NCBI GenBank assembly: GCA_913020435.1
Contig: CAJVZZ010000004.1
Location: 62,001-126,000 of the forward strand
From: an uncultured Flavobacteriales bacterium
GTDB lineage: Bacteria; Bacteroidota; Bacteroidia; Flavobacteriales_G; Salibacteraceae
Length of the DNA: 64,000 nt
Direction of reading: 5' to 3'
Of this stretch, positions 44,254 through 53,391 are shown piece after piece (within the stretch, counting starts at the first letter, position 1; every line of letters starts with the position of its first letter). The translations under genes and the position numbers were made by a program. The notes beneath the pieces were generated by a model, which saw only the letters and a program-made list of their open reading frames with translations, had not been told where the DNA came from and did no database searches.

Positions 44254-45633
44254 ATTCATATCAGATATAAAAGACACATAACAAAACACTTGCACCAGTG
44301 GAAAAATGACAAGGAAAGAAAGCCGTTGTTGCTTCGCGGTGCTCGACAGGTTGGTAAAACTACCTTAGTAACAGAATTTGCCAAAGAATTCAAACACAGC
44401 ATTCAGCTTAACCTAGAGCGCAAATCGGATCTTGAATACTTCCAACAATTCGACGATGCAAAGACAATAGTTGAGGCCTTGTTTTTGAGTAAAAATATAG
44501 CTGCTAAAGAGAAGGGGAATACACTGTTGTTTATTGATGAAATTCAAGAATCGCCTGAAGCAATTGCACTGTTGCGCTATTTTTATGAAGACATTCCCGA
44601 ATTGCATGTCATTGCAGCAGGTTCGCTATTGGAGCATGTAATGAAAAAGGTGAAAAGCTTTCCAGTAGGGAGAGTTCAATACTTATACGTTCATCCTTTA
44701 AATTTTGAAGAGTATTTGATGGCCAAAAACCACGCGGCTGCTTTGGAACAATTCAACAAGATACCACTGCAAGCTTTTGCGCAGCAAACTTTAAAAGATC
44801 TTTTTCATGAGTACGCTATTGTAGGAGGAATGCCAGAAGTCGTTCATACTTATTTGAAATCTTCGGCGCTCTCTGATTTACCTAAAGTATACGAGAGCAT
44901 TTGGGCAACTTACAAAGACGATGTAGAGAAGTATGCTAGTAATAAGACTGATGCGCGAGTTATCAAACACATCATGAATAGTGCGCATTTGAATTTGGAT
45001 CAACGGATAAAATTCCAAAATTTCGGGAATTCAAATTATAAATCGCGTGAAGTAGGAGAGGCCATGCGCAACCTTCATGATGCTCGAATTATACAGCTCA
45101 TTTATCCAACTACGGCTGTTGAAGTCCCAAGTCAACCCGATATTAAGAAATCGCCCAGGCTACAATTCTTGGACACGGGTTTGGTGAATTACGAGTTAAG
45201 AATTCAGGGCGAAATGCTTGCGCTTGATGATTTAAGTGCTGCTTACAAAGGCGCAATTATTCCTCATTTAATCACTCAGGAACTCATTTCCTTGAACACG
45301 ATTAATTATCAACTGCCCAATTTTTGGGTTCGAGAAAAGGCTCAAGCTTCAGCCGAAGTCGATTTGGTAGTGCAGCATGTAGACAAAATAATTCCGATTG
45401 AAATAAAATCTGGAAAAGAAGGAAAACTGAAGTCCTTGCATCAATTTGTAGAACGCACAAACCATCCCTTTGCGGTTAGAATGTATGCAGGCGAATTTTG
45501 CGTTGAACAACACCAAACGCCACAAGGTAAAAAGCCCTACTTATTAATGAATTTACCTTACTATTTGGGAATTAAATTGCACGAGTATTTGGAGTTATTT
45601 GTTGAGAATTATCAGTTGGAAAAATCGAGTTAG
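44254..45633 (+). CDS. AAA+ ATPase with DUF4143 domain; start codon uncertain
   Basis: About 450 aa. Walker A is LLRGARQVGKTTL, Walker B is TLLFIDEIQ and the sensor region is AAGSLLE. The C-terminal DUF4143 part has a nuclease-like core, AEVDLVVQ ... IPIEIKSGKEG (PD-(D/E)xK-like). The first normal start codon is TTG 44290 (MHQWKN), but family-like sequence continues upstream in frame as IRYKRHITKHLHQWK, with ATT 44254 or ATC 44260 where an ATG would be expected. The real start is either an unusual ATT/ATC, or the gene lost its ATG. Family role is unclear; many Bacteroidota carry several paralogues. Three 33-bp repeats precede it. Confidence 0.88.
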   Translation: MHIRYKRHITKHLHQWKNDKERKPLLLRGARQVGKTTLVTEFAKEFKHSIQLNLERKSDLEYFQQFDDAKTIVEALFLSKNIAAKEKGNTLLFIDEIQESPEAIALLRYFYEDIPELHVIAAGSLLEHVMKKVKSFPVGRVQYLYVHPLNFEEYLMAKNHAAALEQFNKIPLQAFAQQTLKDLFHEYAIVGGMPEVVHTYLKSSALSDLPKVYESIWATYKDDVEKYASNKTDARVIKHIMNSAHLNLDQRIKFQNFGNSNYKSREVGEAMRNLHDARIIQLIYPTTAVEVPSQPDIKKSPRLQFLDTGLVNYELRIQGEMLALDDLSAAYKGAIIPHLITQELISLNTINYQLPNFWVREKAQASAEVDLVVQHVDKIIPIEIKSGKEGKLKSLHQFVERTNHPFAVRMYAGEFCVEQHQTPQGKKPYLLMNLPYYLGIKLHEYLELFVENYQLEKSS

Positions 45634-45720
45634 AATATCTTTTATTTGATAAAACTTATTTTAATCTTTAAACAGAATATGACAAGAATGCGAAGGGCAT
45701 TTTGGTATTCAAATCCAGAC

Positions 45721-45795
45721 CGTCATACTGAATTTAATTCAGCATCCTTCCATACTATTCCAACTGAGATATTGAAATATATTCAGCATAATCTG
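45721..45795. repeat. Dispersed palindromic repeat copy
   Basis: CGTCATACTGAATTTAATTC, AGCATCCTTCC, then ACTGAGATATTGAAATATATTCAGCATAAT. Left and right halves are inverted versions of each other, as in the elements at 39761 and 44008. It lies between the convergent ATPase and M14 peptidase genes. Confidence 0.6.
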
Positions 45796-45861
45796 TGAGA
45801 AAAAGGAGAGTATCGTATTCTAACAATACAAGTTAGCTGTACGTTTTTCCATGCATTGTTT

Positions 45862-48144
45862 CTACCGAATTACCAATTTTCTGGTTTCCGTTCGTTCACC
45901 AGCACTCAACTCGACGAAATACAAACCGCTAGCCAGTTCCTCGGTATTAACCGAAGTGATTTGATCGGTCAGTAATTGTGTAAGAACCTCTTTACCCGAA
46001 CAATGGAAAACCTTAATTGAAACTGTTTCTTGTCGTCCAATATTTATTTGAATTTCGCCACTAGCTGGGTTAGGGTAGATCTGAACATTGGTCAATTGAA
46101 CAAATTCAGCTAAGGAAACCGGTTCTTTTTCTTCTTCCTTAAAGGTGAAATCTACCACTTCAAAATCATCGAAGTAGAATCCATCACTTTGCACGCCAGC
46201 ATCAGAAGTTAGCTCAAAACGAATTTTTATTTTTCGACCTATGTATTGATCAAGATCGATTTCCTTTTTTGTCCAATGTTCGTGATTGGTGTAAGTTGCC
46301 AAAGTGTTCCAGTTTGTTCCATTTGTAGAAACTTGAAAATGAACATTATCAAAGGACTCAAAGGATCGTTTGGTATTAAAAGTAGCATATGGTTTGGTCG
46401 CATTCGTTAAATCAACATCGTTTTTGAGGTTGATTACTTCGTTGCTTGATTTAGAGTAGTTACCATATCTAGAGTCGCTAAATGCAAACTTTCCGCTTTG
46501 ACTCTCTATAAAAGTGGTGTCCCATGAAGAAGCACTCCAATTGGTCATTCCTTGTTCTCCATTATCTGTAAATAGGGTTGTTGTTTCTCCTATTCGAATC
46601 GATTTTTCCTTTATCGAAGTCTCAAATCCATCTTCTGTAACACTAACACTTAACGATAATAAGTCACCAGATTTTGCATTAGGATTCACCAAAAAACTAA
46701 ACTCATGAGTTGCAAAACTACGAGGTCCAATTTTCGCCTCATTTTGTACATCAACTATCGGAGTAACATTAGTAGAAGTTGAAGTCATTTCTATAGACAC
46801 ATTGGTTGCCTCTAATTCTAAACCTCGATTTTTTATTCGCGTTCTTATTTTGAGCGTATCTCCAGGTTTTACTCCACCTGAGTTCAGAACAACAAATTCA
46901 TACAGTTTGGGAGCAGAACCTGAAACATGAGAAATATATTTCATTGCGCCTAAAAAATTCTGAACGGTAGAGCAATATTCTGATTGAGGAGGCCAAAAGC
47001 TACTTCCAATTTCAGGCGTTAAGGTATAAATGCCGTCATCATGCATAAAATGTCGGGTAGTGCCGCAAGATGTATAATTGAGCATTTCGAAAGTTGTCCC
47101 AAATCCATCGAAGGTATTATTGATAAATTCGGAAGAGAATTCAGCATACGATTCGTAATCTTCATTTGGTAACTTGCAACCTGGAGCAATCAGGAATTTC
47201 TGACCATAGCTGTGGCAAGAAAAGGCAATGCTTGGCTTGATTTTCTTTACATAATCTCGTACCGCCTGCGTTTCTGGTTCAGAAAAGGCACTTGTACCAT
47301 GGTAACTGTTTGATGCAGGATTTGAACTTGCTCCAATACTGTTGCCAAATGAACTGCTGTAATTCCTATTCAAATCAACACCATAAGATGCGCTATTACG
47401 TCGTCTGTTTTTCCGCCACAACCCACCGCCATTGGGGTCAATTATTTCGTTATAGACATATCCATCAGGATTTACTACAGGAATAAAATGTATTTCTCTA
47501 TGATCGACCAAGTAAGTTGCCTCAGCATCAGTTCCGTAGTTTTCTAATAACCACCACATGTAGTAAAGCAATGCTTCCATGGACATAGGTTCTCTGGCGT
47601 GGTGCAAGGCATCAAAATAGGTAGTTCCTTCAGTTGCACTTTCGTCTAAGGTTGGGTTGTCTGATATTTTAACAGCATATATGGCTCTGTTATCAATGCT
47701 GTTTCCAACGGAATCTTTTGCAGAAATAAGAGCAGGGTAGAGCAGTTTCATGGAATCCAGTTGATCGATAACTTCTTGGAAAGTATGGTAATGCCCCATG
47801 CTACCGTATTTCAAATTGTCTAGTCCGCAAATGCCTCCAGCTCTTGATCCAGAGGTGTTGTTTTGACTGTTTTTTACAAATTCAGCTCGTACATCGTCCA
47901 CTATGATTTTGTACGAAATATTATGTGCTGACAGTTTGTCGATATCCGCAGTACTTAAGGTTGCATCAATGCTGTTCTTTTCGTTTTTAGAATAATGGTC
48001 AATGTCAATTCCCGATTGAATGAGTTTGTCCATAGTTTCTTCTCCACTCAAATAGATACGGACCTCGGAATGTACCTCACTTTGGGCTATAAGCAGGGAA
48101 GAGGACAGCAGAAGAGAGAGGAGTAGATTAATTGTAATTTTCAT
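45862..48144 (-). CDS. Secreted M14 zinc carboxypeptidase with T9SS sorting domain
   Basis: A 760-aa protein with a signal peptide (LLLSLLLSSSLLIAQ). The catalytic domain (about 115-410) has zinc ligands HAREP (His and Glu, about 185-189) and His in FSCHSYGQKFL, the arginine GLWRKNRRRN, the LNRNY substrate motif, and the catalytic Glu in LTPEIGSS (about 375). A beta-rich region (about 410-670), including a MAM/discoidin-like ending YFDDFEVVD, follows. The end is a T9SS-A domain (VQIYPNPASGEIQIN to RKLVIR). The layout is that of carboxypeptidase T-like enzymes exported and attached to the surface. Confidence 0.95.
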   Translation of the reverse strand: MKITINLLLSLLLSSSLLIAQSEVHSEVRIYLSGEETMDKLIQSGIDIDHYSKNEKNSIDATLSTADIDKLSAHNISYKIIVDDVRAEFVKNSQNNTSGSRAGGICGLDNLKYGSMGHYHTFQEVIDQLDSMKLLYPALISAKDSVGNSIDNRAIYAVKISDNPTLDESATEGTTYFDALHHAREPMSMEALLYYMWWLLENYGTDAEATYLVDHREIHFIPVVNPDGYVYNEIIDPNGGGLWRKNRRRNSASYGVDLNRNYSSSFGNSIGASSNPASNSYHGTSAFSEPETQAVRDYVKKIKPSIAFSCHSYGQKFLIAPGCKLPNEDYESYAEFSSEFINNTFDGFGTTFEMLNYTSCGTTRHFMHDDGIYTLTPEIGSSFWPPQSEYCSTVQNFLGAMKYISHVSGSAPKLYEFVVLNSGGVKPGDTLKIRTRIKNRGLELEATNVSIEMTSTSTNVTPIVDVQNEAKIGPRSFATHEFSFLVNPNAKSGDLLSLSVSVTEDGFETSIKEKSIRIGETTTLFTDNGEQGMTNWSASSWDTTFIESQSGKFAFSDSRYGNYSKSSNEVINLKNDVDLTNATKPYATFNTKRSFESFDNVHFQVSTNGTNWNTLATYTNHEHWTKKEIDLDQYIGRKIKIRFELTSDAGVQSDGFYFDDFEVVDFTFKEEEKEPVSLAEFVQLTNVQIYPNPASGEIQINIGRQETVSIKVFHCSGKEVLTQLLTDQITSVNTEELASGLYFVELSAGERTETRKLVIR

Positions 48145-48294
48145 AGAGGGATCTTAAACTTCTAAAATTAGCTGAATTATATAAGAATGAAAAGACATTC
48201 CTTAACAATCGCTTAAACAGTTGATTATTGGTGTGTTTTGTAAAAACAGCATTTTCCAATTGATTTTATCTGCTTTTCAGCCTGTCGGTTATTA

Positions 48295-48804
48295 TCAAAC
48301 AAATAACAGGACCAAGGCCAGAGCCATTCCTCCAAGCATAAAGTACATACCTTTTTTAAAGATAGAGCTACTTGGTATGTACATCCAAAAAGCTGAGATC
48401 ACAAAGAAGAGCAAAGAGAGTCCAAATAAGATGTTAAAGAAGAAGAGTGGCTGTCCAGATTTGGCTTTGTGAAAATGAGTCAGCTTGTCTAAAATAAAAG
48501 GGAGTGACTTAACTGTATAATCTGCTACACCAGTCTGTTTATTATAAATACCATCCTTAAAATAAATACTGTTGTTGTCTTCCTTTTCAATTTTTAGTCG
48601 CCGTATCTTAAGCAATTTACCCAGTTCTTTAGCAGGAGCATTGGGTGTTAGTTGTTTGGATATTAGTTTTTCTTGTTTAAAGGTATCCGAATCGCGAAAA
48701 ATAAGCACGATACCACTGATGGCGTAAATAGCCATTATTCCGCTTAAAGTAAAACCCAAATAGCGATGGATTACTCGCATTTTTTGAGGTGATTTATTTA
48801 CCAT
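48295..48804 (-). CDS. PepSY-associated transmembrane protein
   Basis: A 169-aa membrane protein. N-terminal RVIHRYLGFTLSGIMAIYAISGIVLIF is the PepSY_TM signature with the His-Arg pair before TM1. A small soluble loop (about 45-110; YFKDGIYNKQTGVADYTVK) follows, then LTHFHKAKSGQPLFFFNILFGLSL and a last helix. The family is found with iron or siderophore uptake or as membrane redox components; with only two to four helices this is the minimal form. A second membrane gene lies upstream after 118 bp. Confidence 0.85.
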   Translation of the reverse strand: MVNKSPQKMRVIHRYLGFTLSGIMAIYAISGIVLIFRDSDTFKQEKLISKQLTPNAPAKELGKLLKIRRLKIEKEDNNSIYFKDGIYNKQTGVADYTVKSLPFILDKLTHFHKAKSGQPLFFFNILFGLSLLFFVISAFWMYIPSSSIFKKGMYFMLGGMALALVLLFV

Positions 48805-48922
48805 TAAAGAAAATTAATTGTGCTTTTGAACGGCAAATTTAGGACTTTCAACTCGTCAAATGGTGCGCTCATAATCTGAAGCCAAATTTAATAGGACTCT
48901 CTCATTTTACAGCTAAATGGCA

Positions 48923-49753
48923 TTACTCTTTGCTCACTTTATTTTCAGTTTTTTTTGGCGAGAAAATGGGTTTTCCCTGTAAAGCTTGAACGAGCGAAAG
49001 CGCTGCCAATATGCCGTACAATAACGAAACGATAAGTGTGGCTTTTGTGTTTTTAAAAACGTAATAAGACAGAAAGGGTAACACTTGCAGTGCATGCATT
49101 CCAATAAAGTGAGATACCCGCAAGTCGCCTACTGTTTTACTCCAACCCACAATAAACCAATTGGAATTATCATTGAGACCACCCACACTGTGATTCATTT
49201 GAGAGCTCATTAAAAAGCCTTCAAAAGAAAAGATCACAAAAATTAAAATGCCAAAGCGAATTGCCCAAACGTAATAGACAGGAAGGTTAGGGAAGGACTG
49301 AGTAAAAAACAGTAATGCCACATATGCAGTATAGAGCGTTACCAATGTTGCGGCAATTCCCATAAGCGTGTAAAGCGACGAATACGATGGTGTACTAATA
49401 TTGAAATGCGATAACTGACCTTTTCCAGCTTGAAACGCAATATAGAGGATTTCAAAACCCAACAATAGGATTATCGTCCAATTGAAAGGTGTAACATTGA
49501 AATCGGTGAGGTAGTGACAATACCATCCCATTGCCCAAGCAAATAAAAATATTGAAAAAGCAAACTTGAAGGGTTTGTACCAAGCATTTACTCCGTGAAC
49601 TTGAACACTAGTTGTTTTGGTTAAAGTCAGAAAAAGAACAGCTATACCAAGACATATTAATCCAAAGTAAAATAGCTGTTCGTTTCTGATTTTGAGTTCA
49701 CTTAGAAAGGATAGCAAAGATTGTATGTTTTTAAGAAGGTTTTCAACGCTCAT
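48923..49753 (-). CDS. Integral membrane protein, unknown family
   Basis: A 276-aa protein with about eight membrane helices (at roughly 27-45, 62-80, 92-110, 128-150, 165-185, 210-225, 232-250). Distinct loops include TSVQVHGVNAWYKPFKFAFS, LMSSQMNHSVGGLNDNSNWF and GDLRVSHFIGMHALQVLPF. Histidines in or near helices (MNHSVGG, SHFIGMHA) could bind haem or a metal, but no family was recognised. The start overlaps the stop of a 63-aa membrane peptide by four bases (ATGA). Confidence 0.75.
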   Translation of the reverse strand: MSVENLLKNIQSLLSFLSELKIRNEQLFYFGLICLGIAVLFLTLTKTTSVQVHGVNAWYKPFKFAFSIFLFAWAMGWYCHYLTDFNVTPFNWTIILLLGFEILYIAFQAGKGQLSHFNISTPSYSSLYTLMGIAATLVTLYTAYVALLFFTQSFPNLPVYYVWAIRFGILIFVIFSFEGFLMSSQMNHSVGGLNDNSNWFIVGWSKTVGDLRVSHFIGMHALQVLPFLSYYVFKNTKATLIVSLLYGILAALSLVQALQGKPIFSPKKTENKVSKE

Positions 49754-49941
49754 TGCTTTTTACCAACCGTGAATTTAGGTAAAACATAATTTAGAAATAA
49801 GATCGTTCCAAGGTAAGTCGATAATAGAGCAGGTACATTAGAATTAAAACCTAAATTCAATTCGGGAATACCTAACATTTCTCTGAAAGAAACAGTGGCA
49901 ATTGAAAACATAATAACAATTCCCCTAGACTTTTGAATCAA
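49750..49941 (-). CDS. Small membrane protein (63 aa), coupled to the next gene
   Basis: ATG 49941 to stop 49750. The product MIQKSRGIVIMFSIATVSFR then EMLGIPELNLGFNSNVPALL and a hydrophobic stretch TYLGTILFLNYVLPKF looks like two short membrane segments with a linker. The stop overlaps the start of the eight-helix membrane gene (ATGA), which supports it as real. No family recognised. Confidence 0.6.
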   Translation of the reverse strand: MIQKSRGIVIMFSIATVSFREMLGIPELNLGFNSNVPALLSTYLGTILFLNYVLPKFTVGKKQ

Positions 49942-50411
49942 CCTATCGGAGGACGTTTTTTCAATTATTTTAAACTAATGCCTTTAGCGATAAGATAGAC
50001 AGAAAGCTTTCTAATAGCGTTCAAAATTATTGGCTTTATAAACGGCCTGCTTGTTAGAACGCTTAAATAAATAACCAGAATTAATACGATAGAAGTGAAG
50101 TATTTATGACTAGGATAATATCAAAAAAAATCGCTAACCAAAATATTATCAGGTTAACGATCTGTTTATAAGTATCTTATTAATTTTCAGTGGGCAGGGT
50201 TTTGCTATAAATAGCTAGGTATTATAGCAACTCACAATTATCAACTTTTTTTAGTCCGAGGCGACAGTCTAGTATTTTATTGGGAGTGTATTCACAAATA
50301 AAATTTAGAGGTGTGCAACACTGCAATAAAATTTGAGACTACAACCAATAGCATTGAAACGAGTCTATTGAATTAGGTTTATTGACTAAAGATTAAATCC
50401 TACTATCTGTT
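49942..50411. other. Gene-poor AT-rich spacer
   Basis: A minus-strand frame between about 49975 and 50130 is free of stops for about 50 codons (ending ...RKLSVYLIAKGISLK) but has no ATG, GTG or TTG start, so it may be a decayed end of a membrane gene. Nothing else convincing was seen. Confidence 0.35.
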
Positions 50412-50501
50412 TTACTTTTTAGTTACTCTGATTGCTAAGTAAAATCCAAAGCCAAAAAGTAGCGTTATTAACCCTGCGAAATATGGTATTATATCAATCA
50501 T
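50412..50501 (-). CDS. Single-helix 29-aa peptide overlapping the 61-aa protein gene
   Basis: ATG at 50499-50501 (complement) to TAA at 50412-50414. The product is MIDIIPYFAGLITLLFGFGF plus YLAIRVTKK: one membrane helix with a positively charged tail. It overlaps the upstream gene by eight bases, as expected of a coupled small subunit. It resembles the accessory single-helix subunits of membrane complexes (KdpF, CydX and the like) in form only. Confidence 0.5.
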   Translation of the reverse strand: MIDIIPYFAGLITLLFGFGFYLAIRVTKK

Positions 50502-50679
50502 TTTTTGAGTTATTAATTAGTTTTAGATAAATTCCAAACGCTAATATTGAAGGGACCCAAAGTCCAATAAAAGTTCCATCTGCTTTTTCTCCTTGAAAGT
50601 ATAGTAGTTCGGAAAACACTAACGATAAAAGAGCAGCAACAAAAAGGAGTTTGTCCGTAGTTGTAAATTTTTTAAGCAT
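50494..50679 (-). CDS. Small two-helix membrane protein (61 aa)
   Basis: MLKKFTTTDKLLFVAALLSL opens the first helix, which continues VFSELLYFQGEKADGTFIG; the second helix is LWVPSILAFGIYLKLI, and the tail is NNSKND. Two membrane helices with a short polar loop. It overlaps the next small gene (eight bases). The arrangement is consistent with two small subunits of a membrane complex. Family not named. Confidence 0.65.
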   Translation of the reverse strand: MLKKFTTTDKLLFVAALLSLVFSELLYFQGEKADGTFIGLWVPSILAFGIYLKLINNSKND

Positions 50680-51073
50680 GCCTATATATTTTTGCTTTTA
50701 GTATTAAATTTATGTCAGTGAAAGTATTGATTTTATTTCACACTTATAGGCCCGTTTAGGTTTTTGTGTTTTTTATTATGGACCTGATTAATGGTTAATT
50801 AAAATATATAAGCTCGTATTTAGTGCAATACACTTCTAAATCAGATACTTACTATGCATTTGCTTTTTAGTATTTATTTTTAGAAAATTACTCTTTTGGT
50901 TTTAACATACCTCTGAATTCATTGCTGATTATTATGCTTTTAATTTGAATACATATTTATCAAAAAAGAGCGTGAAAAGTAAACTACATTAGCAAAAGGA
51001 GCAATCCATAATTAGATTTTTGAAGGATTTTTTGCTTTAGATTTTATACGTGCAGTTTCTGCATCGCAAAATG
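50680..51073. other. Gene-free AT-rich spacer upstream of the small-protein pair
   Basis: Very AT-rich, with no open frame of coding character, no inverted repeat longer than a few bases and no match to the dispersed repeats. It separates the small-protein pair from the end of hflC. Confidence 0.4.
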
Positions 51074-52009
51074 TCAGTCCATTTTTTTAAGGTATTTGTA
51101 CAATTCGCTATCTGTTGAAATAAAGATGGACGTTTTCCCATCAAAAGTTTTCTCAAATGTTTCCATTGATTTCAAAAAGCCATAAAGGCCTCTAGATTGA
51201 TTCGACTTATTGTAAGCTTTTGCATAAATTGAAGCTGCTTTTGCATCTGCTTTACCTTTGATCATTTCAGCATCCCTAAATGCAAGGGATTGTATGTTTT
51301 TAAGCTCCCTTTCTTTTTCACCATTAATACGCGAGGCTTCTCCCTGACCTTCTGATCGGAATTTATCAGCGATGCGAAAACGTTCACTTTTCATTCGCTC
51401 ATACACCTGATTTTGAACTTCTTGCACATAATTGATGCGTTTAAATCGGAAATCCAATATTTTAATTCCAAGGTCTGCCGTTTGTTTATTGGCCGATTCC
51501 AATATCATTTGTTGGATTTCATCCCGCCCCACATAAATCTTTGCCAGAGAATCACCAATAATTTCAGTATCGGATGATTCAGGGATTCTGTTACTCGTCC
51601 GAACAGCTTCTTCTATATTGTTATTTGCTATGAAATTCCTTGTGTCTCCATCTAGAATATCATCGATACGTGATTGCGCGCCTCGTTCGTTCGTTAGCCG
51701 TTTAAAAAATTGAAGTGGATCTGTGATTTGCCATCTTGCGTAGGTATCGACAAAAATGAATTTTTTGTCCTTTGTGGGTACTTGATTTGGGTCACCATTC
51801 CATTCCATATAGCGCTTTTCAAAATAATTAGCAACTTGAATAAACGGCAGTTTGAAGTACATTCCAGGTTCGATAATAGCCTCACCAACCGGTCTGCCAA
51901 ATTGAGTGATTACCACTTGATCCTGTTCTTGTACAATAAAAGCACTGCTGTTTAAACCTATCAGGATAATAATGATGGATATTGTAATTAAGATGGATTT
52001 ATTTTTCAT
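51074..52009 (-). CDS. hflC: HflC, SPFH-domain protease modulator
   Basis: A 311-aa band-7/SPFH protein. It has an N-terminal helix (ITISIIIILIGLNSSAFI) that anchors it with the bulk in the periplasm, then FIVQEQDQVVITQFGRPVGE, PGMYFKLPFIQ, YARWQITDPLQFF and RIDDILDGDTRNFIANN, followed by a coiled-coil rich in A/K/E (GEKERELKNIQ). With HflK it forms a ring that regulates the FtsH protease. The ATG overlaps the hflK stop by four bases. The pair heads what looks like a stress-related minus-strand cluster. Confidence 0.93.
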   Translation of the reverse strand: MKNKSILITISIIIILIGLNSSAFIVQEQDQVVITQFGRPVGEAIIEPGMYFKLPFIQVANYFEKRYMEWNGDPNQVPTKDKKFIFVDTYARWQITDPLQFFKRLTNERGAQSRIDDILDGDTRNFIANNNIEEAVRTSNRIPESSDTEIIGDSLAKIYVGRDEIQQMILESANKQTADLGIKILDFRFKRINYVQEVQNQVYERMKSERFRIADKFRSEGQGEASRINGEKERELKNIQSLAFRDAEMIKGKADAKAASIYAKAYNKSNQSRGLYGFLKSMETFEKTFDGKTSIFISTDSELYKYLKKMD

Positions 52010-52986
52010 TTTTTTACGGTTTTTTTGTTCATCTGCATTTGCAATAGCGGCAATACGTTGCTGCCTTTTTGGTCTGTTATGACTACGTTCCCGATTTTGG
52101 GAATCACATTTGACATTGTTTCTAGGTAAATCCTTCTTTTTGTTACCTCAGGGGCTTTAATAAACTCATTGTAAAGTGCCGTGAACCTGGCAGCCTCCCC
52201 ATCCGCATTATTTACCCGCTCGGCAGAATACCCTTTGGCTTGTTGAATGGTTTCTTCTGCTTGACCTCTCGCTTTGGGTATTACTTTATTGTATTCTGAT
52301 TTTGCTTGGTTAATCAATGTTTCTTTTTCTTGCTGAGCCTCATTCACGGCATTAAAAGCTGCTTTTACAGGCTCTGGTGGATTGACATCCTGAAGCACCA
52401 CTTGTTCTATTTTGATGCCCATTGAATACTCTCTGCATATTTGTTGAATGAGTTTCTCTAATTCACTCGCTATTTCCGTTCGGCCAACAGTCAATACCTC
52501 ATTTACGGTTCGGTCACCAACAATTTGTCTCATGGCAGCTTCAGAGATTATACGGAGTGTGCTCTGCGGATTTCTAACTTTGAACAAATTCTTATAAGCA
52601 TCATCAACCCTGTATTGCACAACCCACTGCACTTCTGCAAGATTAAGATCGCCCGTAAGCATCAGTGATTCATCTTTTGAATTTGATGATTCGCTATATT
52701 TTGTAGTCACTCCAGCTCTGTCAGTTCGGAAACCAAATTCCAGTTTTTGTTGCCTTTCTACTGGTACTTTATAAACATCTTCAGCAAAAGGTATTTTGAG
52801 ATTTAGTCCTGGTTCTACTTGTCTTACATACTTTCCAAATCGAGTAATAACACCTACTTCTTCAGTGCTTATCTGGAAAATTGCCGACCAAAAAACGAGT
52901 ACCACAATTAGCACTGTGGCAATAAGTCTCCAGTATTCAAGTATTTTTTGTAGATCCGAGTGTAGATTTAATTTTTTTATATCCAT
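52006..52986 (-). CDS. hflK: HflK, SPFH-domain protease modulator
   Basis: A 326-aa band-7 protein with one N-terminal helix (IATVLIVVLVFWSAIFQI), then VGVITRFGKYVRQVEPGLNLKIPFAE, VQWVVQYRVDDAYKNLF, ISEAAMRQIVGDRTVNEVL and a coiled-coil with VNEAQQEKETLINQAKSEYN. It is shorter than E. coli HflK (about 420 aa), lacking the long N-terminal tail. hflC follows immediately (ATGA). Only hflKC is present; no ftsH in the window. Confidence 0.93.
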   Translation of the reverse strand: MDIKKLNLHSDLQKILEYWRLIATVLIVVLVFWSAIFQISTEEVGVITRFGKYVRQVEPGLNLKIPFAEDVYKVPVERQQKLEFGFRTDRAGVTTKYSESSNSKDESLMLTGDLNLAEVQWVVQYRVDDAYKNLFKVRNPQSTLRIISEAAMRQIVGDRTVNEVLTVGRTEIASELEKLIQQICREYSMGIKIEQVVLQDVNPPEPVKAAFNAVNEAQQEKETLINQAKSEYNKVIPKARGQAEETIQQAKGYSAERVNNADGEAARFTALYNEFIKAPEVTKRRIYLETMSNVIPKIGNVVITDQKGSNVLPLLQMQMNKKTVKK

Positions 52987-53076
52987 TTTTTATAATTGAT
53001 ATTTATCTAATGTGCAATTGAGTGATCTATTCAGATCCCTGTACTATCCAAGTTTCTACGTTTTACTTTTTAAGTA

Positions 53077-53391
53077 TTAGTAACTTTGAATTCGTCCAAG
53101 AATGGTTTCTATGGCAGTCTCAGTTTTAGTTAGCGCTCCTGATAAAGCGACTTCTATAGATGCTGCACTGTTAGTTATTGCAATTGGCTTTCGGCCTTTA
53201 AGTCTAGCTTCAAGCATGCAGGACAATTCATTTAATCCTTCTTCATTTTTGTTTTCATCCTTTAAATGAACTTCAATTCTGGTAATGTGAGTTTCGTGCC
53301 TTTTTAACGCTTCCTCAATTTCAGAAGTAAAGTATTCTTGCATTTTACTGTCTCCATTTAAAGTTTTGTCTGTATTTATTTGAATAATCAT
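53077..53391 (-). CDS. HPF/RaiA-like ribosome-associated protein (short form)
   Basis: A 104-aa protein. MIIQINTDKTLNGDSKMQEY, then HITRIEVHLKDENKNEEGLN, CMLEARLKGRKPIAI and IEVALSGALTKTETAIETIL correspond to the beta-alpha-beta-beta-beta-alpha order of HPF/RaiA domains that dock into the ribosome A/P site and stall it. It lacks the long C-terminal domain of 100S-forming HPF. It follows two small unknowns and a BON protein in the same direction. Translation arrest under stress is the expected role. Confidence 0.8.
   Translation of the reverse strand: MIIQINTDKTLNGDSKMQEYFTSEIEEALKRHETHITRIEVHLKDENKNEEGLNELSCMLEARLKGRKPIAITNSAASIEVALSGALTKTETAIETILGRIQSY

Noticed and set aside
49975-50130. 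Stop-free minus-strand stretch of about 50 codons
   Set aside because: No ATG, GTG or TTG in frame and no recognisable family; kept only as a note in the spacer.
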